64,000 bases of DNA from Microvirga sp052115485 (lineage in GTDB: Bacteria > Pseudomonadota > Alphaproteobacteria > Rhizobiales > Beijerinckiaceae), in the NCBI RefSeq assembly GCF_052115485.1, contig NZ_JBFRGU010000006.1, positions 1-64,000 on the forward strand. Direction: 5' to 3'. The notes beneath the pieces were generated by a model. That model saw only the letters and a program-made list of their open reading frames with translations. It searched no databases and was not told the origin of the DNA. A program made the translations under genes and the position numbers. The number at the start of each line of letters is the position of its first letter. Position 1 is the first letter of the stretch. This document shows positions 34,198-42,221 of the stretch, in pieces.

Positions 34198-35016
34198 TCA
34201 TGATCGTGTCCAGGTGAGCACGGACGTCAGTAAATCGGAAAGAAAGGCGCGCATGGGAGAGGCTTGTTGCGGATCGAAGGAGCCGGGCCAATTATCTGGA
34301 TCGACGAGACGAGGCTCCGTCATGTAGCCGCGGCATGCGATCTCCATCTGAACCGCGTGAATGCCGTTGCCCGGCTGGCCATGACGGCGGGTGATCCAGC
34401 CGCCCTTGAAGCGACCGTTGACAACACTCGAGAATCCACTGGTGACACAGGCCTCGGCGATGATCCGTTGCAGCGTCGGATCGCAACTTGTACCACCGTT
34501 TGTGCCGATATTGAGATGAGGCAGGGTCCCCTCGAACAAGCGCGGTACGACGGAACGGATCGAATGGCAGTCGTAGAGAATAACGCGCTCATATTCACGT
34601 TTCAAACGGCCGATCTCGACTTCTATGGCGGCGTGATAGGGTTCGAAAAATAGCTTCCTGCGTTCCGCGATATCATCAAGGCTCGGTTCGCGCCCCGGCC
34701 GATACAGCTTCTCCCCGTCGAAACTCGTCGTGGGGCAGAGTTCTGTCGTCGCCTGTCCCGGATAAAGAGACGCGCCGCTTGGGTCTCGATTCACATCGAT
34801 GACTGTGCGCGAGATCGACGTGTGAATGATCGTCGCGTCAAGATCATGAGCAAAATCGTAGAGCCGCTCGATCCACCAATCAGTATCCTTACGCGCGAGC
34901 CAGGGCGAGGCGAGACGACTTTCGATCTCGGCCGGAATGTCGGTGCCTGTATGGGGAATGCTGACGATCAGCGGCGACGCTCCACGCCGGATCGTCAGCC
35001 ACGAGGGAATGGTCAT
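34198..35016 (-). CDS. hutG: N-formylglutamate amidohydrolase
   Basis: A 272-residue enzyme that hydrolyses N-formylglutamate to formate and glutamate, the last step of the Pseudomonas-type pathway. LIVSIPHTGTDIP, DTDWWIERLYDF, TVIDVNRDPSG, ILYDCHSIRS and FKGGWITRRHG contain the conserved metal-binding histidine and aspartates. The start at 35016 is one base after the hutH stop. The frame is open upstream into hutH, but that part is a shadow. The presence of HutF together with HutG fixes the pathway type as deiminase plus formylglutamate hydrolase rather than formiminoglutamase. Confidence 0.93.
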   Translation of the reverse strand: MTIPSWLTIRRGASPLIVSIPHTGTDIPAEIESRLASPWLARKDTDWWIERLYDFAHDLDATIIHTSISRTVIDVNRDPSGASLYPGQATTELCPTTSFDGEKLYRPGREPSLDDIAERRKLFFEPYHAAIEVEIGRLKREYERVILYDCHSIRSVVPRLFEGTLPHLNIGTNGGTSCDPTLQRIIAEACVTSGFSSVVNGRFKGGWITRRHGQPGNGIHAVQMEIACRGYMTEPRLVDPDNWPGSFDPQQASPMRAFLSDLLTSVLTWTRS

Positions 35017-35017
35017 G

Positions 35018-36559
35018 TCATCGACACCCCACACCGAGGCCGGGTAGCGGATGACCTGAGGCAACGACCAACTCGCCTAACTTCACCATGGCGGTTGCGA
35101 TCTGTATGTCGGAATGAAAGTAGCGGTCATCACTAAGCGTGGGCACCTCACGCCGCAGACGAGCGCGCACGGCTTCGAGTGCTCCGCTGGAAGCCAACGG
35201 CGCATGGAAATCACAACCCTGGGCAGCCGCCAGCAGCTCTATGCCGATGACACCGGCGAGATTATCGGCCATCCTCATCAGGCGGCGCGCACCATGCGCC
35301 GCCATCGAGACATGATCCTCCTGGTTAGCCGATGTCGGTATGGAATCGACACTTGCCGGAAAGGCACTCTGTTTGTTCTCCGAAACGAGAGCGGCAGCTG
35401 TCACCTGAGGAATCATGAAGCCCGAGTTCAGGCCCGGCTTCGGTGTGAGGAAGGCTGGCAGCCGTGACAAGACAGGATCAGTCAGAAGTGTGATGCGCCG
35501 TTCGGACAGCGAACCGATTTCGCACAGCGCCATCGCGATCATGTCCGCGGCAAAGGCAACGGGCTCAGCATGAAAATTACCGCCGGAAACGACCTCGCCC
35601 TCCTCGGAAAAAACCAGCGGATTGTCCGAGACGCCGTTGGCCTCGGTCTCCAATGTATTGGCTGCTTGTCTCAACAGATCGAGACAGGCGCCCATCACCT
35701 GCGGCTGACAGCGAAGGCAGTAGGGATCTTGAACACGGTCATCGTCCGTCAGGTGCGATTGGCGGATCGCGCTGCCTGCGATAAGAGAGCGGAGAGCGGT
35801 GCCCACTTCCTTCTGACCGGAATGTCCCCGCAGATCGTGGATCCGTCGATCGAAGGGTGCATCGGAGCCGCGCGCGGCATCAGTCGACAGGGCTCCCGTG
35901 ACGAGCGCCGTCTGGAATAACGTCTCGACCTCGAAGAGACCCGCCAGCGCATAGGCCGTCGAGAACTGAGTGCCATTGAGCAGAGCAAGACCTTCCTTGG
36001 GGCCAAGGGTCAAGGGTTTGAGCCCGGCCTTTTCCAGAGCCTTCGCCGCCGACATGCGGACGCCGTCGACGAACGCCTCGCCGACGCCGATCATAACGGT
36101 CGTCATATGCGCCAGCGGCGCCAGATCGCCGGAGGCGCCGACCGAGCCTTGCGCGGGCACGACCGGGATGACATTGCGCTCCAGGAGCGCCAGCAACATA
36201 TCGATCGTCGCCAACCGCACACCGGAAGCGCCCCGGGCAAGGCTGGCGAGTTTCAGCACCATCATGAGCCGCGCCACTGGAATCGGCATGGGCTCGCCAA
36301 TGCCGGCCGCATGCGAAAGGACGATGTTGCGCTGAAGCGTCTCGAGATCTTCAATGCCGATCTGAATGCTGGCAAGCTTTCCGAAGCCGGTATTGATGCC
36401 ATAGACAGGCTCGCCCTTGGCGATGATCGCCTCGACGACTTCCGCCGAACGGGCGATGCCTGGACGGACGCCCGGATCGAGTGCGACCCGCGCACCACGG
36501 TAGATCGCACGCCAATCGTCGAGCGGCACTTGACCGGGCTTTATCATGGTTGATGTCAT
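35018..36559 (-). CDS. hutH: Histidine ammonia-lyase
   Basis: A 513-residue enzyme converting L-histidine to urocanate and ammonia. Ala-Ser-Gly at 142-144 (GSVGASGDLAPLAH) forms the MIO electrophile, and Tyr53 in PVYGINTGFGKL is present. SASGVR-like (ARGASGVRLATIDM), QDPYCLRCQPQVMGA, GNFHAEPVAFAADM and TSANQEDHVSMA are all intact. The start at 36559 follows GGAGAGG and overlaps the hutI stop (ATGA). First enzyme of the pathway, placed second in the operon. Confidence 0.96.
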   Translation of the reverse strand: MTSTMIKPGQVPLDDWRAIYRGARVALDPGVRPGIARSAEVVEAIIAKGEPVYGINTGFGKLASIQIGIEDLETLQRNIVLSHAAGIGEPMPIPVARLMMVLKLASLARGASGVRLATIDMLLALLERNVIPVVPAQGSVGASGDLAPLAHMTTVMIGVGEAFVDGVRMSAAKALEKAGLKPLTLGPKEGLALLNGTQFSTAYALAGLFEVETLFQTALVTGALSTDAARGSDAPFDRRIHDLRGHSGQKEVGTALRSLIAGSAIRQSHLTDDDRVQDPYCLRCQPQVMGACLDLLRQAANTLETEANGVSDNPLVFSEEGEVVSGGNFHAEPVAFAADMIAMALCEIGSLSERRITLLTDPVLSRLPAFLTPKPGLNSGFMIPQVTAAALVSENKQSAFPASVDSIPTSANQEDHVSMAAHGARRLMRMADNLAGVIGIELLAAAQGCDFHAPLASSGALEAVRARLRREVPTLSDDRYFHSDIQIATAMVKLGELVVASGHPLPGLGVGCR

Positions 36560-37779
36560 TGTCCTCTCCAAACGCGAGCATGGAGCGGGCTCAGCCCCAT
36601 ATGATAAACGAGTTCCGCCGGCCGCTCGATGTCCCAGATCGCGAGATCGCAGAACTTGCCAGGCTCCAGCGTGCCGATGGTGTCGAGACGACCGAGTGCA
36701 CGCGCCGCTTCCCGCGTCACGCCGAGAAGGCATTCATCGACGGTCAGCCGCATCAGCGTGGCTGCCATGTTCATCGCGAGGAGAAGTGAGGTCAGCGGCG
36801 ATGTGCCGGGATTGCAATCGGTCGCGACCGCTATGGGAACTCCGTATCGACGGAAGACATCGATGGGTGGTTTGCGTGTCTCGCGCAGAAAATAGAACGC
36901 CCCCGGCAAAACGACCGCGACCGTGCCGGCCGCGGCCATGGCCGCCGCACCGGCTTCGTTGGTATATTCGAGATGATCGGCCGAGAGCGCGCCATAGTGT
37001 GCGGCCAGCGCCGCTCCGTCGAGATCCGACAACTGGTCGGCGTGAAGTTTGATCGGCAAGCCTGCGGCTTTAGCGGCATCGAAGAAACGTCTCACCTGTT
37101 CGGGCGAGAATGCGATGCTCTCGCAAAAGGCATCGACGGCGTCGGCGAGCCCTTCTGAAACAACGCGCGGCAGCATGTCCGCGACGAGCGCATCGATGAA
37201 ACTATCCTTGCTGTCGAATTCTTGCGGAAGCGCATGAGCACCGAGGAAAGTCGTAACGACATCAATGGGGCGCAGTGCGGTCAGTCTCCGCGCCGCGCGT
37301 AGCTGCTTCATCTCGGCATCGGCCGACAGGCCGTATCCCGACTTTATCTCGACCGTCGTGACGCCGTCGGCCATCAGCCGGTCAACACGTTTAAGGGCGC
37401 TCGCAACGAGGTCGGCTTCGCTTGCAGCTCTTGTCGCCGCAACGGTCGATGCGATGCCGCCACCGGCTCGCGCAATGTCCTCATAGCTCGCGCCTGCAAG
37501 ACGCAGCTCGAACTCGTGACTGCGGTCGCCTCCATGCACGAGATGAGTATGACAGTCGATCAAGCCGGGCGTTATCCATCGGCCATCGCAATCGATCCGT
37601 TCGGCGTCACTGATCGAGGGCATGTTGGAAACGTCGCCGACATGAAGAATGCGGCCATCGCGCGCCACGATGACACCGTTCTCGACAATGCCGAGACCGG
37701 AATGGGCCGCCTTCATGGTGGCTAGGCGGGCATTGAACCAGATGCGTGTGCGAGGAACTGTGGATTCGCCCTGCGCCAT
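36556..37779 (-). CDS. hutI: Imidazolonepropionase
   Basis: A 407-residue amidohydrolase opening the imidazolone ring to give formimidoylglutamate. GLIDCHTHLVHGGDRSHEF carries the metal ligands, VEIKSGYGLSADAEMK and HADQLSDLDGAALAAHYGA follow, and ATDCNPGTSPLTSLL is near the C-terminus. First gene of the leftward hut operon, starting at 37779 with AAGGA. The divergent region to hutF carries a strong HutC-type operator pair. Confidence 0.95.
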   Translation of the reverse strand: MAQGESTVPRTRIWFNARLATMKAAHSGLGIVENGVIVARDGRILHVGDVSNMPSISDAERIDCDGRWITPGLIDCHTHLVHGGDRSHEFELRLAGASYEDIARAGGGIASTVAATRAASEADLVASALKRVDRLMADGVTTVEIKSGYGLSADAEMKQLRAARRLTALRPIDVVTTFLGAHALPQEFDSKDSFIDALVADMLPRVVSEGLADAVDAFCESIAFSPEQVRRFFDAAKAAGLPIKLHADQLSDLDGAALAAHYGALSADHLEYTNEAGAAAMAAAGTVAVVLPGAFYFLRETRKPPIDVFRRYGVPIAVATDCNPGTSPLTSLLLAMNMAATLMRLTVDECLLGVTREAARALGRLDTIGTLEPGKFCDLAIWDIERPAELVYHMGLSPLHARVWRGQ

Positions 37780-37796
37780 CGTTGTTCCTTATCGAC

Positions 37797-37824
37797 TTGT
37801 CTATACATCTAACTTGTATAGACA
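37797..37824. promoter_or_regulatory. HutC-type double operator in the hutI-hutF divergent promoter
   Basis: TGTCTATACA (37798-37807) and TGTATAGACA (37815-37824) form a perfect 10-7-10 inverted repeat. Each half itself fits the GTNTANAC box (GTCTATAC, GTATAGAC). It begins 18 bp upstream of the hutI start and ends about 38 bp upstream of the hutF start, so one bound regulator could repress both directions. Confidence 0.75.
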
Positions 37825-37862
37825 TATAAAGAGGTGTCAAGCAAGTGCATCGCGGGGATGGA

Positions 37863-39218
37863 ATGGCTCTATGGTTTGCGTCGGCGTTGACGCCGAATGG
37901 CTGGCGTCAGGATGTCCGGATCACGATCGAGGAAGGGCTGATCGCAGCCGTCGAAACCGGTGTTCCGGCAAGGCCGGGGGACGATCGACACGGGATCGCC
38001 CTGCCGGGGGTACCCAATCTCCACAGCCACGCCTTTCAGAGGGGCATGGCGGGGCTGAGCGAAGTGCGAGGTGAAACCCTCGACAGTTTTTGGACGTGGC
38101 GGCAGGTCATGTATCGCTTCCTCGACCGCCTGACACCGGACGACATGGAGAGCATTGCGGCTCTCGCTTACGCCGAGATGCTGGAATCGGGTTTCACGCG
38201 CGTCGGCGAGTTCCACTACGTCCACCACGATTGTAATGGCACTCCCTATGCGCGGCTTGGGGAACTCAGCGAGCGGATCGCAGCTGCGGCCGACGTAACC
38301 GGTATCGGGCTCACGCTTCTGCCCGTGTTCTACGCTCATGCCGGCTTCGGCGGTCTCGAGCCATTGGAGGGACAGAGGCGCTTTGTGACATCGCTCGATC
38401 AATTCGCATCTCTGCTGGAGGACGCCCGCCGTAGCCTCGTGACTTTGCCGGACGCCAACATCGGCGTCGCGCCCCATAGCTTGCGCGCCGTGACACCCCA
38501 TGAGCTGACCCATGTCGCGGCACTCGCGCCAAGCGGCCCGATTCATATTCATGTCGCCGAGCAAATGAAAGAAGTCGAGGATTGCCTGGCGTGGAGCGGA
38601 GCGCGACCCATCGCCTGGCTTCTCGATTCCATGCCTGTCGACTCGCGCTGGTGCCTCATCCACGCCACCCATATGACACCCGACGAGATCGAGCATTTGG
38701 CACGCAACGGCGCGACGGTCGGGCTCTGCCCCATAACCGAGGCCAATCTCGGCGACGGCGTATTTGAAGCACGCACCTTCACGGCTCTGGGGGGGCATTA
38801 CGGCATCGGCTCTGACTCTAATATTCTCATCGACGCCGCGAGTGAGCTCTCGATGCTGGAATACGGACAGAGACTCACATTGCGGAGTCGCAACGTCATG
38901 GCGCAGGAGGCTGGCCACTCGACCGGGCGCAGCCTCTTCGATGCCGCCCGTACCGGAGGCGCAAGAGCCTTGTCGCTTTCTTCACGCGATCTAACACCGG
39001 GAGCGCCTGCCGACATCGCTTCGCTCAAGGCCGCGTCGTTCATCGATTCACGATGCGATGATACGGTGCTCGACACCTGGATATTTGCATCCCGTCGCCA
39101 AGTGATCGATTGCGTATGGCGATATGGCAAGAAAGTTGTTGCCGACGGGTATCATGTCGACCGTGCCGCTATCGAAATACGTTACCGCGCCACCCTTGCC
39201 AGGCTGTTGGCTGAATGA
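37863..39218 (+). CDS. hutF: Formimidoylglutamate deiminase
   Basis: A 451-residue amidohydrolase converting N-formimino-glutamate to N-formylglutamate and ammonia. NLHSHAFQRGMAGLSE holds the two metal-ligand histidines. FHYVHHDCNGTPY, NIGVAPHSLRAV, IHIHVAEQMKEVEDC and GSDSNILIDAASELSMLEYGQR are characteristic of HutF and distinguish it from guanine deaminase. ATG 37863 has GGGGA upstream and fits the family; the GTG at 37845 in the same frame is less likely. It overlaps the following regulator gene by ATGA. Confidence 0.93.
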   Translation: MALWFASALTPNGWRQDVRITIEEGLIAAVETGVPARPGDDRHGIALPGVPNLHSHAFQRGMAGLSEVRGETLDSFWTWRQVMYRFLDRLTPDDMESIAALAYAEMLESGFTRVGEFHYVHHDCNGTPYARLGELSERIAAAADVTGIGLTLLPVFYAHAGFGGLEPLEGQRRFVTSLDQFASLLEDARRSLVTLPDANIGVAPHSLRAVTPHELTHVAALAPSGPIHIHVAEQMKEVEDCLAWSGARPIAWLLDSMPVDSRWCLIHATHMTPDEIEHLARNGATVGLCPITEANLGDGVFEARTFTALGGHYGIGSDSNILIDAASELSMLEYGQRLTLRSRNVMAQEAGHSTGRSLFDAARTGGARALSLSSRDLTPGAPADIASLKAASFIDSRCDDTVLDTWIFASRRQVIDCVWRYGKKVVADGYHVDRAAIEIRYRATLARLLAE

Positions 39219-39958
39219 CGCGTCCCTCAATCTCATCGAAACCCGACCAAGCCGAAACACTGCACCAGCGGATTCGGTCGGACATCGAGAAGAAGATCCT
39301 CTCAGGTGCATGGCCACCGGGACATCGTATCCCCTTCGAGCATGAGCTGAGGGCGGAATACGGCTGCTCACGCATGACGGTGAACAAGGTGCTGTCGCGG
39401 CTAGCCGAGATCGGGCTTCTTGATCGGCGCCGTCGCGCCGGGTCGTTCGTCTCGCGCCCGCGAGTGCAATCGGCGGTCCTGGAGATCCCGGACATCAAGG
39501 CAGAGATTTCTCGCCGCGGCCAGGAATACCGGTATGAGCTCATCTCACGCCGCCGCCGCCGCGCCACGCGCGAGGACCGCGCCCTGCTCGTCGTGGAGTC
39601 CGGAACCGACGTCCTCATGCTGACATGCCGCCATTTCGCCGGGCGAGAACCGTTTGCCTTCGAAGAGCGGCGACTTAATCTCGCAGCGGTTCCGACAGCG
39701 GCCGACGTCGACTTCTCAAGGGAACCGCCGGGCACTTGGTTGCTCGGTCATGTGCCGTGGACGGAGGCCGAACACCGCATCATGTCACTCAACGCGGGAA
39801 ATACCTACGCGGCGCCCCTCTCGATCACACCCGAGACTGCCTGTCTCCAGGTTGAACGCCGGACTTGGCGCGAACGCGAGTCCATCACTCATGTGCGGCA
39901 AGTCTTTCCTGGAAACCTCTATTATCTGAGCGCAAGCTTCGCACCGGCACAGAACTGA
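39215..39958 (+). CDS. hutC: Histidine utilisation repressor HutC (GntR family)
   Basis: A 247-residue GntR regulator with a winged helix at residues about 15-85 (LHQRIRSDIEKKILSGAWPPGHRIP, YGCSRMTVNKVLSRLAEIGLL) and a UTRA ligand domain after that (REPFAFEERRLNLAAVP, PPGTWLLGHVPWTEAEHRI). This matches HutC, which binds urocanate and then leaves DNA. It is coupled to hutF by an ATGA overlap and probably autoregulated from the divergent operator. Its regulon here likely covers the whole 29-43 kb region. Confidence 0.92.
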   Translation: MTRPSISSKPDQAETLHQRIRSDIEKKILSGAWPPGHRIPFEHELRAEYGCSRMTVNKVLSRLAEIGLLDRRRRAGSFVSRPRVQSAVLEIPDIKAEISRRGQEYRYELISRRRRRATREDRALLVVESGTDVLMLTCRHFAGREPFAFEERRLNLAAVPTAADVDFSREPPGTWLLGHVPWTEAEHRIMSLNAGNTYAAPLSITPETACLQVERRTWRERESITHVRQVFPGNLYYLSASFAPAQN

Positions 39959-40002
39959 GCGCCGGCGCGACGCTCGCGCATAGTGCGATCAACTTTCAGG
40001 CG

Positions 40003-40956
40003 TCAGACCTTTTCAACGGTGAGCCAGATCAGCTCCTTCGTTTCGAAAGTGCTCCTCCAAACCGCTTTACCGACCTCCGGCAATTTCTTCGCGTCTTCGC
40101 CTAGGATCTCTCCGAGCACAGGCTGCGCGAGATCTTCCGTCGTCGGTCCATATTGAACAATGAACTTCTGGCCCGTCGATTGCGAGAAGCGCAGACGACC
40201 CTGAGGAGCGTCGCAGATGCGCTCGCGAACATGGATCGGCGCGGTGCTGACGATTGGCGTCCAGGCATACATCGATTCGCCCGTGACCACAGCGTGATCC
40301 TGGATGATGCTGAAAGGCAGCGCCTCAAGCAGATCTCGGCACAGCTCCGGATTTTCCTGCGTCGCCAGCACCGCCTCGACAGAGATTCCGAGCGGCTGCC
40401 ATGTCAAGCGAATGCGCTGCCCGTCCTTGATATGAACGCGGCGATTGAGGTCGGTAATGGACGGCGCCGGCACCTCGGGATCCTTGTACTGGAACTGCGT
40501 GCCGAGGCCCCACGGGAAGTAGTGAAATGACCAAGCCGCCAGGCGGTTCGTGTAAGCCGTAAAAGCCTTGATGGCAGCGACAACATCCTCGCGTGATTTC
40601 GTCGTCTCCAGGAGACGGCGCATATCGGCAGCTCGACGGCCCATCTCCGGAAAGCCGCTGTAGCGCAGATAGTTGCTGTATGCAGGATCGAATGCCTGGA
40701 AAACAGCGCGGAATTGTTCGAGGCCGATCTTCTCGTTCTGGACGACATTCAGAAGCGGATAGAGCGTATACATCGAATAGTCCCGGATCATGCCGGCAGC
40801 GATGTCCCAGGTGCCGAAATATTGGCCGTAACTGCCCGCTTTGTTATCGAGTGTCCCGGTTCGGAAAGCGCGGATCTCCTCCGGTTCCGTCGTCATGATG
40901 GCGTTCGTCGCCTCGATGATCTCTTGCGTGAGATCCCGGATGCTACCGTAGGACAT
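40003..40956 (-). CDS. Cucumopine synthase-like protein with swapped domain order: helical domain then cyclophilin-like domain
   Basis: A 317-residue protein. Residues about 1-155 match the C-terminal helical half of the 29113-30078 protein (GSYGQYFGTWDIAAGMIRDY, MYTLYPLL, NRLAAWSFHYFPW). Residues about 178-317 match its N-terminal cyclophilin-like half (RLTWQPLGISVEAVLATQEN, VVTGESMYAWTPIVSTAP, GRLRFSQSTG, LAQPVLGEILGE). The two proteins are therefore permuted versions of one architecture. The start at 40956 has GAGGGGA. A HutC-type operator lies about 45 bp upstream and no other gene follows in the unit. Function is inferred as for the paralogue: formation or breakdown of a histidine-2-oxo-acid conjugate. 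Confidence 0.6.
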   Translation of the reverse strand: MSYGSIRDLTQEIIEATNAIMTTEPEEIRAFRTGTLDNKAGSYGQYFGTWDIAAGMIRDYSMYTLYPLLNVVQNEKIGLEQFRAVFQAFDPAYSNYLRYSGFPEMGRRAADMRRLLETTKSREDVVAAIKAFTAYTNRLAAWSFHYFPWGLGTQFQYKDPEVPAPSITDLNRRVHIKDGQRIRLTWQPLGISVEAVLATQENPELCRDLLEALPFSIIQDHAVVTGESMYAWTPIVSTAPIHVRERICDAPQGRLRFSQSTGQKFIVQYGPTTEDLAQPVLGEILGEDAKKLPEVGKAVWRSTFETKELIWLTVEKV

Positions 40957-41260
40957 TCGCAGTTCCCCTCTCTGGACACGGTCTGTTTTGGCACATTCAA
41001 TAGTATATACATATTGTCGTCATCGAGATGGAGCAAGAGAAAAGAGATCTTCACGACAACGCAAAATGATCCGAGCGCTTCGATCCGCAACAAACGATCG
41101 GGCCGAAGTTGCCGCGAGCGAAACAGCAATCCGGCGGTGGCGTTCGATGTTCGAATCGAGGATATGTGTGGTTGCGAGCAGCAGAACTCAGCGCTGCAGG
41201 ATTCCTGTCGTCTTGCTGGGACTACCGACAGACCGCTGCTCGCAAGAGGTTAGGCTTTCT
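40957..41260. other. Intergenic region carrying the operator of the permuted gene
   Basis: About 300 bp between two minus-strand genes. Apart from the operator candidate at 41000-41014, open frames here are short and without recognisable products. Confidence 0.45.
41000..41014. promoter_or_regulatory. HutC-type operator candidate before the permuted cucumopine-synthase-like gene
   Basis: ATAGTATATACATAT with core GTATATAC at 41003-41010. The 13-bp core string TAGTATATACATA is the same as at 31852-31864. Confidence 0.6.
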
Positions 41261-42064
41261 TCAAGCTCTCCAGACCACGGGAAACGCGTCGCAATCGACA
41301 GGATCGCCATCTTCAGGTGCACCGATCTTGGGCGGCGGCGGTGACATCTTGCCAAGACGGCGTTGGAAGCGTGCATCGTCGCCCGTCCATCGCGTCGACA
41401 GCACCCGTCGATCCTGCGTCGTGCTGTTGCCAGCCGCGCCATGCAGAGTCAGACCATGGAAGACAAGAACATCGCCAGGCTCTATCGCCCAACCAAGAAT
41501 TTCGTGACGCTCACGATCCGCCTCGATGTCCGGCAGCACGTCCCATTGCGGATCGTCTCCTTCTCGCAGTTCGCCCGTCGCGAAGCGTTGTGGCCGATAC
41601 CATTTCCCCGATACGTGCGACTTGGCCACGAACTCGAGTGTCGTCTCACGCGACACCGGGTCGATCGGCAGCCACATGGTGCAAAAATCACGACCATCGA
41701 TTGGACTGTAGGGCTGGTCCTGGTGCCACAGTGTTCGCTTCCCCGCGCCGGCTCTCTTCACGAGAACATGGTCATGGATGAAGTTGATCTTAGTGGCACG
41801 CATCAATTCCGCCGCGATAATCTTTGCCGGTGAGTTCATCGCAAAGTCGCGAAATTCGTCGATCCGGCGCCAGTTGTCGCTATCCTGAAAGAAACCGCGC
41901 GCTTCACCGTCTGCGTAGGCGCCGTGATCGCTCGGCTCTGCAACATTGTGTTCAATACCCGCCTCGACGACCCTCAACCATTGGTCGGGGAAAATGCCTC
42001 GAAGCACGACTGCGCCATCTCTGGCGAACCGTTCGATCTCGTCGTCAGACACCAATCGGGACAT
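41261..42064 (-). CDS. PhyH-family Fe(II)/2-oxoglutarate-dependent dioxygenase
   Basis: A 267-residue phytanoyl-CoA-dioxygenase-family protein. The iron triad is visible as H114-x-D116 in TLWHQDQPYSP and H208 in GLTLHGAAGN. R220 in DRRVLSTRW would bind 2-oxoglutarate. The start at 42064 is preceded by AGGAG, and the frame is open a little upstream. Family members hydroxylate or desaturate small molecules using 2-oxoglutarate and O2. A palindromic HutC-type operator lies about 30 bp upstream, so the enzyme probably acts on a histidine-related compound. Confidence 0.82.
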   Translation of the reverse strand: MSRLVSDDEIERFARDGAVVLRGIFPDQWLRVVEAGIEHNVAEPSDHGAYADGEARGFFQDSDNWRRIDEFRDFAMNSPAKIIAAELMRATKINFIHDHVLVKRAGAGKRTLWHQDQPYSPIDGRDFCTMWLPIDPVSRETTLEFVAKSHVSGKWYRPQRFATGELREGDDPQWDVLPDIEADRERHEILGWAIEPGDVLVFHGLTLHGAAGNSTTQDRRVLSTRWTGDDARFQRRLGKMSPPPPKIGAPEDGDPVDCDAFPVVWRA

Positions 42065-42093
42065 GTCACTCTCCTGAATTGAGTTCACAATTC

Positions 42094-42109
42094 AATTGTA
42101 TGTACAATT
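42094..42109. promoter_or_regulatory. HutC-type operator candidate before the dioxygenase gene
   Basis: AATTGTATGTACAATT, a perfect 7-2-7 palindrome centred on GTATGTAC, 30 bp upstream of the leftward dioxygenase start. Closest of the set to the known TTGTATxTACAA form of hut operators. Confidence 0.65.
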
Positions 42110-42184
42110 AAATCGTCCTGGCAAGTCACCATTTAGGCAGCAAATGCCCCATTTTTCGGCTTGCCCATCATCAGAAGACGTGAA

Positions 42185-42199
42185 TATGTATATACCATA
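42185..42199. promoter_or_regulatory. HutC-type operator candidate before the binding protein-permease unit
   Basis: TATGTATATACCATA, core GTATATAC at 42188-42195, 22 bp upstream of the rightward binding-protein start. On the opposite strand it shares GTATATACATA with the sites at 31854 and 41003. Confidence 0.6.
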
Positions 42200-42221
42200 A
42201 TGCCAATAAGGGAACTTTGCC

